Positions 35,931-44,430 of a stretch of DNA of 64,000 bases are shown one piece after another. Position 1 is the stretch's first letter. Each line of letters begins with the position of its first letter. Location: the NCBI GenBank assembly GCA_965230335.1, contig CBDDKS010000006.1, positions 2,418,001 through 2,482,000 of the forward strand, read 5' to 3'. Made by a program: the position numbers and the translations under genes. Under the pieces are notes generated by a model. That model ran no database searches, was not told the origin of the DNA, and was given only the letters and a program-made list of their open reading frames with translations. Source of the stretch: CBDDKS01 sp965230335 (GTDB lineage: Bacteria > Pseudomonadota > Gammaproteobacteria > Enterobacterales > Kangiellaceae).

Positions 35931-37193
35931 TTGGATAAGTTATTGATTTCAGGCGGTGTTCCCTTAAAAGGTGAGATTCGTATTTCTGGTGCAAAAAATG
36001 CGGCATTACCGATTTTAATATCCACATTAATGGCAGAAGGTAAAACGGCTGTTGGTAACGTGCCACATTTACATGATGTCACCACAACGATTGAACTCAT
36101 TGGCCGTATGGGTTGTGGTTTGACGATTGATGAACGTTTGAATGTTGAGGTGGATACCTCGACCATCAACAGTTTTACGGCACCCTATGAGCTGGTGAAA
36201 ACCATGCGGGCGTCCATATTGGTATTAGGGCCACTGGTAGCACGATTCGGTCAGGCTGATGTATCACTGCCGGGTGGGTGTGCCATAGGAACGCGACCGG
36301 TTGATTTACATATACGGGGTTTGGAAGCCTTAGGTGCCAAAATAGACGTTGATGGTGGATATATCAAAGCACGTTGTGATGGCCGACTGCAGGGAACCGA
36401 TATCTTTATGGATTTGGTGAGTGTGACAGGTACAGAGAATTTATTGATGGCAGCCAGTTTGGCGGAAGGGACAACCGTCATTGAAAATGCTGCCCGTGAA
36501 CCGGAAGTGGTTGATCTGGCCAACTGTCTTAATTCAATGGGCGCAAAGATTAAAGGGGCAGGAACCGATACTCTGGAAATTGAGGGTGTTGAAACACTAC
36601 ATGGGACTCACTATCGGGTATTGCCTGACAGAATAGAAACCGGTACCTATCTGGTTGCTGCTGCGATTACAGGGGGAAAAGTCAAAGTGAAAAATACAGA
36701 TCCGGGTATTCTTGAGTCAGTGTTAGCAAAATTAGATGAAGCGGGTGCTGAAATTACTACTGGTGAAGATTGGATTGAATTGGATATGAAAGGCAAAAAA
36801 CCCAAAGCCGTCAATATTAAAACATCGCCTTATCCTGGCTTTCCTACAGATATGCAGGCACAGTTCACGGCATTAAATGCTGTTGCTGAAGGTGTGGGTA
36901 CGATTTCAGAGACCATTTTTGAAAATCGGTTTATGCATGTGCCTGAAATGTGTCGTATGGGGGCAAATATTCGTATTGAAGGTAATACAGCGATTGGCTC
37001 GGGCGTAGAAAAACTGACTGCGGCTCAGGTGATGGCGACTGATCTTAGAGCCTCAGCCAGTCTGGTGTTAGCCGGGCTGGTGGCTGAAGGTGATACCATT
37101 GTTGATAGAATTTATCATATTGATCGTGGCTATGAATGTATTGAAGAAAAACTACAGTTAATGGGTGCCTGTATTCGTCGTATTCCATCTTAA
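35931..37193 (+). CDS. murA: UDP-N-acetylglucosamine 1-carboxyvinyltransferase
   Basis: First committed step of peptidoglycan synthesis. It has 420 residues. The catalytic cysteine, target of fosfomycin, is present in LPGGCAIGTRPVDLH (Cys, not the resistant Asp). The N-terminal GEIRISGAKNAALPIL and DMQAQFTALNAVAEG are further signatures. The start is a TTG at 35931, preceded by a strong GGAGG 6 nt upstream. It follows ibaG by 81 bp. Confidence 0.97.
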   Translation: MDKLLISGGVPLKGEIRISGAKNAALPILISTLMAEGKTAVGNVPHLHDVTTTIELIGRMGCGLTIDERLNVEVDTSTINSFTAPYELVKTMRASILVLGPLVARFGQADVSLPGGCAIGTRPVDLHIRGLEALGAKIDVDGGYIKARCDGRLQGTDIFMDLVSVTGTENLLMAASLAEGTTVIENAAREPEVVDLANCLNSMGAKIKGAGTDTLEIEGVETLHGTHYRVLPDRIETGTYLVAAAITGGKVKVKNTDPGILESVLAKLDEAGAEITTGEDWIELDMKGKKPKAVNIKTSPYPGFPTDMQAQFTALNAVAEGVGTISETIFENRFMHVPEMCRMGANIRIEGNTAIGSGVEKLTAAQVMATDLRASASLVLAGLVAEGDTIVDRIYHIDRGYECIEEKLQLMGACIRRIPS

Positions 37194-37262
37194 AAAAGCT
37201 TTCCAGTTTTTTTCTGTTAAACCGTTTTTTGTTTTAAAAATTTTATTGCTATAAAAGTTCCT

Positions 37263-38399
37263 CTAAGGTTGCTCTGCAACGGTTAGTATGAGGTGTTGCT
37301 TTTCCTTTTTTCGATAAATAGTTAATTCAATAGGACTGCCAATCGCTGAATTTTGAATGTCTTCTAAAAAAGCCTCAACGGAAGTAATTAACTGACCATT
37401 ATAATGAGAAATAAAATCTTCTTTTTGAAGTTTTCCTTGAGCTGCTGGACTTTGCGGGTCAACGGCTGTCACCAATAGTCCTGCATTGTAAGGAATATGA
37501 TCAGGGGCATAGTTTTTATGTCCCAGTTCAGTCACCAGTGTGGCATTAAATCCCAGCCAGCCACGAATCATTTTTCCGTGTTGAATAATGGAACGGGTGA
37601 TTTTATCTACTGTATCTACAGGAATAGCAAAATTAATACCCAGCTGACTGCCTCCTGGAGAACGTATGGAACGAGAGGGGATGCCGACCAATTCACCTTG
37701 TGAATTAATCAGTGCGCCACCGGAATTGCCTGGATTAATGGCGGCATCTATTTGTAGTAACTTGGGCGCATTCAGGTTTTCTGGATAAATACGGGTTTTT
37801 CCACTGGCAACGCCCAGGGTGACATGGTTGAGTTGTAACGGATTACCCAATGCCAGAACAATGTCGCCAGGTTGAACTTTGACATTTGGATCAATAGCAA
37901 CGGGTGTTAAGTTATCCATATCAATATGTAAAACGGCAAGGTCAGTGATCTCATCATAGCCTACCAATGAGGCCATTTTTTTTCGATTGTTGTGTAATGT
38001 CACTTCAATAAATTCTTTATTTTCGACAACATGATAGTTGGTGAGTAGATATCCTTTTTTGTTAAAGATAACACCAGAACCAATACCAATATCCACTTCA
38101 TACCCACTCTTTTGTTGAGGGATATTAAAAAATTGATTGAGAGGATTAAAACTTTGAACTTGTCGGGTGGATGCGGTGCGAATACTAACGACGGAGGGTG
38201 TCACAAGTCCAACAGCTTTGGCATAACTTTGATGGGAAATTGTATTTTCAGAAGGCTGAACACTGTATATAAAACGATGCGCAATCCATTGTCGTAGTTT
38301 TATACTGGTTTCATTATTGGCAATGAATAAAAGATAAAACAATGCAATAAAACAACCAATCAATATGTATTTAAACCAAAATTTAATCGATTTCTGCAT
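37263..38399 (-). CDS. degS: DegS-like trypsin-type serine protease with one membrane helix and one PDZ domain
   Basis: Periplasmic stress-sensing protease of 378 residues. An N-terminal anchor helix (about 8-26) is followed by the protease domain with the triad His (LLTNYHVVEN), Asp (DEITDLAVLHI) and Ser (INPGNSGGALIN). A single PDZ domain follows (about 285-375). One membrane anchor and one PDZ domain point to DegS rather than DegQ or DegP. It would then start the RseA/sigma-E cascade. It lies beside yhcB, as in E. coli. Confidence 0.92.
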   Translation of the reverse strand: MQKSIKFWFKYILIGCFIALFYLLFIANNETSIKLRQWIAHRFIYSVQPSENTISHQSYAKAVGLVTPSVVSIRTASTRQVQSFNPLNQFFNIPQQKSGYEVDIGIGSGVIFNKKGYLLTNYHVVENKEFIEVTLHNNRKKMASLVGYDEITDLAVLHIDMDNLTPVAIDPNVKVQPGDIVLALGNPLQLNHVTLGVASGKTRIYPENLNAPKLLQIDAAINPGNSGGALINSQGELVGIPSRSIRSPGGSQLGINFAIPVDTVDKITRSIIQHGKMIRGWLGFNATLVTELGHKNYAPDHIPYNAGLLVTAVDPQSPAAQGKLQKEDFISHYNGQLITSVEAFLEDIQNSAIGSPIELTIYRKKEKQHLILTVAEQP

Positions 38400-38416
38400 C
38401 TTGATACTCAGGCTAT

Positions 38417-38968
38417 TTATGAATCCAAAGGTTTCTTGCTATTTTGAGATTTGTCTGCATAGTCTAAAGGAGGCTGTTGCTTGGTCTCTTCGTGTACATC
38501 CAATTGCACAACATTTTCGTTCGAATGAGAAGGTTGTGTTGTTGGAGTGTCTTCAATGGATTGATTACGATATTCAAAGGCCTTATAAAGGCTTTCATCA
38601 CTAAAGGTTTCATTGGTATTTTCATTCTCATCAGAAGATGTTGATGGCTGATTAGATAGATTTTCCAGAGAGGAAACCTGTTGATGACTTTCCAAAAAAG
38701 GTTGATTGGATGTTAGCTGGGCAGCATTTTGTGCTAAATGCTGGTAAAGAGATTGATATTCTTTGGTCACATTATTAAAGAGTTGTGCTGTTTGCTCAAA
38801 ATGTTGTCCCACCTTTTCTTTGTAATCCTGTAAAGCCTTATCTTTTTCTAAAATAGTTTTTTCCATTTCATCCAGTTTATTTTGATCACTTGAATGTTGC
38901 TTACCAAACATAAAACCGACAAGACCGCCGATTAATGCACCAAGAATAAGGTAAATGAATGGTTCCAT
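38417..38968 (-). CDS. yhcB: YhcB/ZapG-family (DUF1043) inner-membrane protein
   Basis: Single-pass membrane protein with a cytoplasmic coiled coil, linked in E. coli to cell division and envelope synthesis. It has 183 residues. An N-terminal helix (ILGALIGGLVGFMFG) is followed by a coiled coil (about 30-70) and the family motif HFEQTAQLFNNVTKEYQSLY. The remainder (about 100-183) is a disordered, Ser/Thr/Gln/Asn-rich tail that is longer than usual. It precedes degS in the same direction. Confidence 0.88.
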   Translation of the reverse strand: MEPFIYLILGALIGGLVGFMFGKQHSSDQNKLDEMEKTILEKDKALQDYKEKVGQHFEQTAQLFNNVTKEYQSLYQHLAQNAAQLTSNQPFLESHQQVSSLENLSNQPSTSSDENENTNETFSDESLYKAFEYRNQSIEDTPTTQPSHSNENVVQLDVHEETKQQPPLDYADKSQNSKKPLDS

Positions 38969-39018
38969 AGTGTTCTCTTCACAAAAATGAATGGTTTAGT
39001 ATACTCTAAGTGACACTT

Positions 39019-39531
39019 TTATGTTTGAAAAAGTTCGTCTTCAAAGCCGAAATGGGTTAGTGAGGTCATACGTTGAGGATACAGAATACCCTGTAAATGA
39101 TCCACTTCATGTTGCACAACTCTGGCATGAAATCCTTTGGCTTCCCGCTCAATGGCATGGCCATTGGCGTCATAACCGGAATATCGAATGCTTTTATATC
39201 GAGGCACCAGGCCTCTTAGTCCGGGCAGTGATAAACAGCCTTCCCAACCTTCTTCAAGCTCATCATCAACGACTGTAATGACAGGATTGACTAATACCGT
39301 AAAAGGTACTTCAGAAGCATTGGGGTAACGGGGGTTATAATCAACACCAAAAATAATCACTTGCAGACTTTCACCCACTTGAGGTGCAGCAATACCTGCG
39401 CCATTGTGCGCATCCATGGTTTCTATCATATTGTTGATTAAGCATTCCAGGCTTTTGTCAAAGCTATCAACAGAGCGGGCTTTTTGCTGCAGTATGGGGT
39501 TTCCCATTTTTAAAATAGAAAGAACAGACAT
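39019..39531 (-). CDS. def: Peptide deformylase
   Basis: Removes the N-formyl group from nascent proteins. It has 170 residues. All three conserved motifs are present: GAGIAAPQVGESLQVI, EEGWEGCLSLPG (metal-binding Cys) and RVVQHEVDHLQGILY (HExxH-type HEVDH). It is not next to fmt, so this may be one of several deformylases. It lies alone between yhcB and a divergent hydrolase gene. Confidence 0.95.
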   Translation of the reverse strand: MSVLSILKMGNPILQQKARSVDSFDKSLECLINNMIETMDAHNGAGIAAPQVGESLQVIIFGVDYNPRYPNASEVPFTVLVNPVITVVDDELEEGWEGCLSLPGLRGLVPRYKSIRYSGYDANGHAIEREAKGFHARVVQHEVDHLQGILYPQRMTSLTHFGFEDELFQT

Positions 39532-39761
39532 AATGAATAGCCATAGGGTGTATGGTTAAATAGCCGTGCCTTTTCAGGCAGAAGGCGTATATTACTTTCT
39601 TAATACCTATGTATTCAATAGTCATTTGGCTTTCTCAGCTTTCAGAGGTATTAGGGTTTGTTGTCTACCTGCATTTTAAAAGACATTAGGTGTATAATTA
39701 CATTATAAGAAAGTAACAGGCTGTTTTTATTGAATTAGGGCGTACACCCTAAAATATCACA

Positions 39762-40421
39762 ATGCAATTTAAACCATTAACCCAATATCCCAATATCATT
39801 GATGGCCCATCAGGCTCGTTGGAAATCATCGTGGATAAACCAGATGATTCGATACAAAAGAATGTGATTGCTGTGTGTTGTCATCCCCATTCACTGCATG
39901 GTGGCTCCATGACCAATAAAGTTGTGCATATGATGAGTAAAAGTCTGCTTTCATTGGGTGTGATGACAATCAGGTTCAATTTTAGAGGTGTGGGTAAGAG
40001 CGAAGGTGATTATGCAGAAGGTATAGGTGAACAGGATGATGTTATAGCGGTTGTCCGCTGGTTAAGGGAACAACATGATAATTTTCATTTATGGTTAGGT
40101 GGGTTTTCATTTGGTGCTTATGTATCAGCGATGGTCGCCCATCAATTAAATGTGTCACAACTTATTTCTATAGCGCCACCCGTCAAAAGGTTTGATTTTT
40201 CGACATTTGTGCATCCTCAAATTCCCTGGTTAGTGACTATTGGCAGTGAGGATGAACTCGTTGAGCTTGATGCACTTGAGTCGTGGATTCAGACTGTAAA
40301 ACCAGAGCCAAGTTATATCAAAATACCTTCAGCGGGGCATTTTTTTCATGGTTGTCTTGTTGAATTGAAACATTTAATAGAAACACAGTTATCCAATCAT
40401 CCTGATCTTTCATCTTCTTAG
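39762..40421 (+). CDS. Alpha/beta hydrolase, COG2945-like
   Basis: Small serine hydrolase of 219 residues. The nucleophile elbow is LGGFSFGAYVSAMVAHQL (GFSFG), the oxyanion region CCHPHSLHGGSMTNKVVHMM is typical, and NFRGVGKSEGDYAEG matches the family. The catalytic His is probably in AGHFFHGCLVELK and the acid in IGSEDELV. It lies 14 nt before zapE on the same strand. Substrate unknown; the family includes conserved uncharacterised esterase-like proteins. Confidence 0.85.
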   Translation: MQFKPLTQYPNIIDGPSGSLEIIVDKPDDSIQKNVIAVCCHPHSLHGGSMTNKVVHMMSKSLLSLGVMTIRFNFRGVGKSEGDYAEGIGEQDDVIAVVRWLREQHDNFHLWLGGFSFGAYVSAMVAHQLNVSQLISIAPPVKRFDFSTFVHPQIPWLVTIGSEDELVELDALESWIQTVKPEPSYIKIPSAGHFFHGCLVELKHLIETQLSNHPDLSSS

Positions 40422-40435
40422 CATCTGTTTTATAT

Positions 40436-41548
40436 ATGAAAGATCAACAGACCTTAATCAGTCCATTAGAAAAATATAAACAGGATTTAACACAAACAGA
40501 TTTTGTTTTTGATCCTCAACAACAGGTAACCGTTGAACAACTGGAATATTTATATCACCGACTCATTCAACAACAACATCATAAAAGCAAATGGTCGTGG
40601 ATGCCCAGGTTTTGGGACACTCAAAAAACACCAGAAAAAGGTTTATACATATGGGGAGGGGTTGGTCGTGGAAAAACCTATTTGATGGATACATTTTATG
40701 ATTTGCTACCCTTTCAGGAAAAGAAAAGAGTGCACTTTCATCGAATGATGCATTGGGTACATCAGGAATTAAAGAGATATGCTGGCCGTAAAAATCCAAT
40801 TAAGCATGTTGCACGGACGATTGCTAAAAACACATGTATTATTTGTTTTGACGAATTTTTTGTCAGTGATATCACAGATGCCATGATTTTGGCAGGGTTA
40901 TTGGCGAGTTTATTTGAACAGGGAATTACATTGGTAGCCACTTCAAATATTCCCCCGGAAAAGCTGTATTGGAATGGGTTGCAGCGCGAACGCTTTGAAC
41001 CGGCGATTGCCCTTATTCAGCAGAATACACAGATCATTCATTTGGATTCGATAACTGATTATCGTTTAAGAACATTGGAACAAGCTGAGATTTATCATTT
41101 TCCCTTGGATGAGCAGGCACAAAAAAATCTGACGTTTAGTTTTGAACATTTGGTTTTAGAGGAACAAACGCCAGGATCAAAAATAGAAATAGAGGGTCGA
41201 TGGATTCACACCGTAAGAGTCGGTGAAGGGGTCGTTTGGTTATCATTTCGTGAGATTTGCTGTACACCAAGAAGTCAAAATGACTATATTGAATTATCTC
41301 GATGCTTCCATACAGTGTTAATTGATTCTGTTGAACAGATGAGTGATAACTTAAATGATGCTGCCAGGCGGTGGATAAATCTGGTTGATGAGTTTTATGA
41401 AAGAAAGGTCAATTTGATCATTACTGCAGAAGTTGAGATTGACGCCTTATATATTGGGCAATCTTTAGCTTTTGAGTTTAAGAGAACAATCAGCCGCTTG
41501 AAAGAAATGCAATCCTGCGAATATTTATCTCAGCCTCATTTACCTTAA
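40436..41548 (+). CDS. zapE: Cell division protein ZapE (AFG1-like ATPase)
   Basis: ATPase that associates with FtsZ under low oxygen or at high temperature in E. coli. It has 370 residues. Walker A is GLYIWGGVGRGKTYLMD, followed by VHFHRMMHWVHQELKRY. Walker B is CFDEFFVSDITDAMIL. The sensor regions VATSNIPPEKLYWNGLQRERF and FREICCTPRSQNDY are AFG1-type. It is probably co-transcribed with the preceding hydrolase gene and ends at a bidirectional terminator. Confidence 0.95.
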   Translation: MKDQQTLISPLEKYKQDLTQTDFVFDPQQQVTVEQLEYLYHRLIQQQHHKSKWSWMPRFWDTQKTPEKGLYIWGGVGRGKTYLMDTFYDLLPFQEKKRVHFHRMMHWVHQELKRYAGRKNPIKHVARTIAKNTCIICFDEFFVSDITDAMILAGLLASLFEQGITLVATSNIPPEKLYWNGLQRERFEPAIALIQQNTQIIHLDSITDYRLRTLEQAEIYHFPLDEQAQKNLTFSFEHLVLEEQTPGSKIEIEGRWIHTVRVGEGVVWLSFREICCTPRSQNDYIELSRCFHTVLIDSVEQMSDNLNDAARRWINLVDEFYERKVNLIITAEVEIDALYIGQSLAFEFKRTISRLKEMQSCEYLSQPHLP

Positions 41549-41589
41549 AACTGATTCCACTGCCTTACAGTAAAACTTTTTCAAAGCTT

Positions 41590-41625
41590 AAAAAGGCCTG
41601 AAATATTTGAATTTCGGGCCTTTTT
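41590..41625. terminator. Bidirectional intrinsic terminator between zapE and the HU-like gene
   Basis: Arms 41590-41604 and 41611-41625 (AAAAAGGCCTGAAAT and a near-complement with one T-G wobble) form a 15-bp stem with a 6-nt loop. A-runs and T-runs flank it, so it serves both convergent genes. Confidence 0.85.
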
Positions 41626-41643
41626 GAATATAAAGATTAATAA

Positions 41644-42057
41644 TTACTCAACCATTTCCTTTAATTTTTTAAGTGGACGAACTTTTACCATAGTACGGGC
41701 TGGTTTTGCTTTAAACATAGTTTCTTCACCTGTAAACGGATTGATACCTTTTCTCGCTTTTGTCGCTGGCTTGCGTACGGTTTGAATTTTGAATAAACCT
41801 GGCATAACAAACTCACCACAGGCACGTTTTTTTACGTGACGCTCAATTAAATCGGATAGCTCATCAATAACTGTACTGACTTGTTTACGAGAAAGCTCGG
41901 TACGTTCTGATAATTCATTAAGGATTTGGGATTTATTAAAACGCTCATTAATAGCAGTCGTTTTTTTAGCTGATGCTTTTGAAGTCGTTGCAACTTTCTT
42001 TTTTGGAGCTGCTTTTCTTGTCGTTTTTTTTACAGTTTTTTTTGCTGCTGGAGCCAT
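41644..42057 (-). CDS. HU-family DNA-binding protein with lysine/alanine-rich N-terminal tail
   Basis: Nucleoid protein of 137 residues. The N-terminal 45 residues are histone-H1-like, rich in Lys, Ala and Thr (PAAKKTVKKTTRKAAPKKKV). The HU/IHF fold follows (FNKSQILNELSERTELSRKQ and onwards), with the DNA-contacting arm KGINPFTGEETMFKAKPART. It is longer than the 90 residues of canonical HU. The ATG at 42057 is preceded by GAGG 9 nt upstream; an in-frame ATG at 42072 would add five residues. It is monocistronic and converges with zapE. Confidence 0.9.
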   Translation of the reverse strand: MAPAAKKTVKKTTRKAAPKKKVATTSKASAKKTTAINERFNKSQILNELSERTELSRKQVSTVIDELSDLIERHVKKRACGEFVMPGLFKIQTVRKPATKARKGINPFTGEETMFKAKPARTMVKVRPLKKLKEMVE

Positions 42058-42318
42058 GATTGAGTGCCTCATAGTTTAAATGAAAGTAAAGAATTTTACT
42101 TATCTGTTGTTCAATTTCACTTTCTATAACAAAATCAGAAACAAATAAAGAAGAAAGTGAATAAAAAGTGAGAATTTTTATAAAAAATAATAAAAAAGGC
42201 CTTTTTTAGGTGTTTGAAAATCGATTTGTGTCATTTTTCCTGTTTTTATGTTTATTTTGCTGGAATCAACTTTAAGGGCAGTTAATGGCGATCATGGTCG
42301 CTTTTTTTAAATTTAGGC

Positions 42319-42347
42319 TTGTCAGTTGCCTTGACTTTCTGTAAAAT
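42319..42347 (+). promoter_or_regulatory. Probable sigma-70 promoter of rplM-rpsI
   Basis: TTGTCA (42319-42324), a 17-bp spacer, then TAAAAT (42342-42347), preceded by TG as an extended -10. A GC-rich discriminator (TCGCGCTC) follows, as is typical of stringently controlled ribosomal promoters. The predicted start near 42354 leaves a leader of about 250 nt before the rplM ATG. Confidence 0.6.
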
Positions 42348-42531
42348 TCGCGCTCTTTTTAGTTTAGGCGTGCTTTGGACAATCGAGTTCAAGGCAGGTA
42401 TTGCCATCATTTGAATAGGCATTTGAGACCTAATAGCCACTGTCAAAACTTACAAAAAAGATAGGTCATCTACAGTTACACAGGTTATTTTGATAGTTCG
42501 AATATCAAACTGTACCAAATTGTTGATGTGA

Positions 42532-42566
42532 GTAGTTTGATGGTTAGTAAGTAGTTTGATGGCTAG
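42532..42566 (+). repeat. Tandem 16-bp repeat in the rplM leader
   Basis: GTAGTTTGATGGTTAG (42532-42547) and GTAGTTTGATGGCTAG (42551-42566) differ at one base and are spaced by 3 nt. An inverse AGTTTGAT complement lies at 42514-42521, so each copy could pair with it alternatively. It ends about 38 nt before the rplM start codon and may take part in autoregulation. Confidence 0.5.
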
Positions 42567-42604
42567 ACTGTTGGGTATGAAGCGCTTGGGAGCATGGGAA
42601 TCAT

Positions 42605-43033
42605 ATGAGAACATTTACTGCAAAACCTGATACCATAAAACGTGATTGGTATCTTGTTGATGCATCTGGTAAGACCTTGGGTCGTTTAGCGACAGAAATT
42701 GCTCGCCGACTTAAAGGTAAACATAAGCCTGAATTTACGCCACATATGGATACAGGCGACTATATTGTGGTTATCAATGCTGAAAAAATTGTTGTAACTG
42801 GCAATAAAGAAAAAGCAAAGCAGTATTATCACCACACAGGTTATCCTGGTGGCATCCGTTCCATATCTCTTGATAAATTAAGAGAGAAGGCACCAGAGCG
42901 TATCTTGCAAACAGCTGTTAAAGGCATGTTACCCCGGAGCCCGTTAGGACGGACTATGTTAAAAAAGTTGAGAGTTTTTGTTGGTCCTGAGCACCTTCAT
43001 ACTGCTCAACAGCCCAAAGAACTCAATATTTAG
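42605..43033 (+). CDS. rplM: 50S ribosomal protein L13
   Basis: Ribosomal large-subunit protein, 142 residues as in E. coli. The N-terminal MRTFTAKPDTIKRDWYLVDA, the block GRLATEIARRLKGKHKPEFT and VKGMLPRSPLGRTMLKKLRV are diagnostic. It forms an operon with rpsI, 19 nt downstream. In E. coli, L13 represses its own operon through the leader; a long leader is present here. Confidence 0.98.
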   Translation: MRTFTAKPDTIKRDWYLVDASGKTLGRLATEIARRLKGKHKPEFTPHMDTGDYIVVINAEKIVVTGNKEKAKQYYHHTGYPGGIRSISLDKLREKAPERILQTAVKGMLPRSPLGRTMLKKLRVFVGPEHLHTAQQPKELNI

Positions 43034-43052
43034 TTTAAGTATAGGTATTCAC

Positions 43053-43442
43053 ATGGTTGAACAATATTATGGTACAGGTCGTCGTAAAAGCTCTACAGCC
43101 AGAGTGTTTTTAAAGTCTGGTTCAGGTCTTATTACGGTTAATGGACGTCCTCTTGATGAGTATTTTGGTCGTGAAACGTCAAGAATGGTTGTTCGTCAGC
43201 CTTTGTCGTTAACAGAATCTGTTGATAAATTTGATGTCTATGTCACAGTCAAAGGAGGCGGCGGCACTGGTCAGGCTGGCGCTATACGTCATGGTATTAC
43301 ACGAGCCTTAATGTCTTATGATGAAACACTTCGTGGTGATTTGAGAAAAGCAGGTTATGTTACCCGAGATGCGAGAGAGGTTGAACGTAAGAAAGTTGGA
43401 TTACACAAAGCGAGAAAACGCCCTCAGTTCTCAAAACGTTAA
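43053..43442 (+). CDS. rpsI: 30S ribosomal protein S9
   Basis: Ribosomal small-subunit protein of 129 residues. YYGTGRRKSSTARVFLKSGSG and the C-terminal tail KKVGLHKARKRPQFSKR (ending Lys-Arg, contacting P-site tRNA) are diagnostic. The ATG at 43053 gives the standard start; the longer in-frame start at 42978 lies within rplM. It is followed by a strong terminator. Confidence 0.98.
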   Translation: MVEQYYGTGRRKSSTARVFLKSGSGLITVNGRPLDEYFGRETSRMVVRQPLSLTESVDKFDVYVTVKGGGGTGQAGAIRHGITRALMSYDETLRGDLRKAGYVTRDAREVERKKVGLHKARKRPQFSKR

Positions 43443-43454
43443 GTTTACAACTTA

Positions 43455-43500
43455 TGGAAAACAAAAAAGCCCGGAGAAATCCGGGCTTTTTTGTTTTCCA
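43455..43500 (+). terminator. Strong intrinsic terminator after rpsI
   Basis: A perfect 20-bp stem: 43455-43474 pairs with 43481-43500 (core AAAAAAGCCCGG/CCGGGCTTTTTT) with a 6-nt loop AGAAAT. The GC core followed by a T-run is a canonical rho-independent terminator. Confidence 0.9.
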
Positions 43501-43582
43501 ATATTAAGAAAGCCTTTTACCCTGTTTTTCCTAATTGTTTGAGGTTATAAGCAAAGTATCTGTAAATTGCCTACGTTTTACC

Positions 43583-43611
43583 TTGTCAAAAATAGGTGTT
43601 TTCTATATGAT
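43583..43611 (+). promoter_or_regulatory. Probable sigma-70 promoter of petABC
   Basis: TTGTCA (43583-43588), a 17-bp spacer, then TATGAT (43606-43611). It is the best match in the rpsI-petA gap and predicts a leader of about 220 nt before the petA ATG. Confidence 0.5.
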
Positions 43612-43839
43612 TGCGCCACGTTTTATAAAAAAATATTTGTGCATGTCGTTTTTTATTCCAATCCCCATTTTTTGAGTCAATCAATGCACAAATTAAGAAT
43701 CAGAATAAACTATTTCTATTGATAAAAGAGATTGTTTTGTTAAAAGTGTCTTTTACTCAACATTTACCGTTTGAAACAGCTATATTAATACAGTGTTTTC
43801 GTTTCATTACACCTGCATTATTGTGGAGAATTTCCAATT

Positions 43840-44430
43840 ATGAATGAAAAGCCAGTCGACCATGGTCGACGACGAATCCTGCTTTGGTCAACGACTGCTG
43901 TTGGGGCAGTGGGCACCGTTGGTTTAGTCAATAAGCCTTTTATTGCTTCATGGAATCCAAGTGCAAGGGCTGAAGCTGCAGGCGCGCCAGTTGAAATAGA
44001 TGTCAGTAAAATTGCTGAGGGCCAGGTTGTTAAAACCGAATGGCGTGGCAAACCCGTGTTTGTAGTACGACGCTCCAAAAATGAAGTGATTAATCTGGAA
44101 AAATTAAATGATAAATTAAAGGATCCAATTTGTAAAAATGCCGATCAACAACCGGAATATGTTGATAAAACTAATCGAGCTATCCGTGAAGATATTGTTG
44201 TTATTGTCGGGCTTTGTACACATTTGGGCTGCGTGCCTCAACATAAAACAGAATTAGAGCCTGAAGTTGGTGGCGGCTTCTTTTGTCCCTGCCATGGCTC
44301 AAAGTTTGATTTAGCGGGACGGGTGTTTAAAGGGGTTCCTGCATCAGATAATTTAGAAGTACCGCCTTATTCCTATAAAAACGATGATGTCATTATTATA
44401 GGGATTGGCCAAGATGAAGGAGTTGCATAA
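43840..44430 (+). CDS. petA: Ubiquinol-cytochrome c reductase Rieske iron-sulfur subunit
   Basis: Electron-transfer subunit of cytochrome bc1, 196 residues. A twin-arginine signal/anchor (HGRRRILLWSTTAVGAVG) is followed by the soluble domain. The 2Fe-2S ligands are in GLCTHLGCVPQ and FFCPCHGSKFD, with the disulfide-forming Cys of both boxes. Its stop overlaps the petB ATG by one base, so the three genes form a tight operon. It is located in the membrane, facing the periplasm. Confidence 0.97.
   Translation: MNEKPVDHGRRRILLWSTTAVGAVGTVGLVNKPFIASWNPSARAEAAGAPVEIDVSKIAEGQVVKTEWRGKPVFVVRRSKNEVINLEKLNDKLKDPICKNADQQPEYVDKTNRAIREDIVVIVGLCTHLGCVPQHKTELEPEVGGGFFCPCHGSKFDLAGRVFKGVPASDNLEVPPYSYKNDDVIIIGIGQDEGVA

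Larger units (their letters stand above)
42058..42604. other. Intergenic region carrying the rplM promoter and a long leader
   Basis: This 547-bp stretch has no ORF that I can support. It contains a weak hairpin with a T7 run (42288-42308), the probable rplM promoter (42319-42347), and about 250 nt of leader with short repeats, including a 19-bp-period tandem repeat at 42532-42566. The HU-like gene promoter must be at the left end. Confidence 0.65.
43443..43839. other. Intergenic region between rpsI and petA
   Basis: A 397-bp stretch containing the rpsI terminator (43455-43500) and a probable promoter (43583-43611). A 10-bp inverted repeat (ATTTGTGCAT at 43635-43644, complement at 43684-43693) lies in the predicted petABC leader of about 220 nt. 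No ORF is supportable. Confidence 0.6.

Noticed and set aside
35931..35933. TTG start codon of an essential gene (murA).
   Set aside because: The GGAGG ribosome-binding site and exact family N-terminus support it; TTG starts also occur elsewhere in the window (yrbG, rluC, carbonic anhydrase-like), so it is not an anomaly.
39592..39716. An 11-bp perfect inverted repeat (TTACTTTCTTA) with about 100 bp between its arms, in the def/hydrolase gap.
   Set aside because: Too short and too AT-rich for the distance; it may be a decayed repeat, but nothing supports it.
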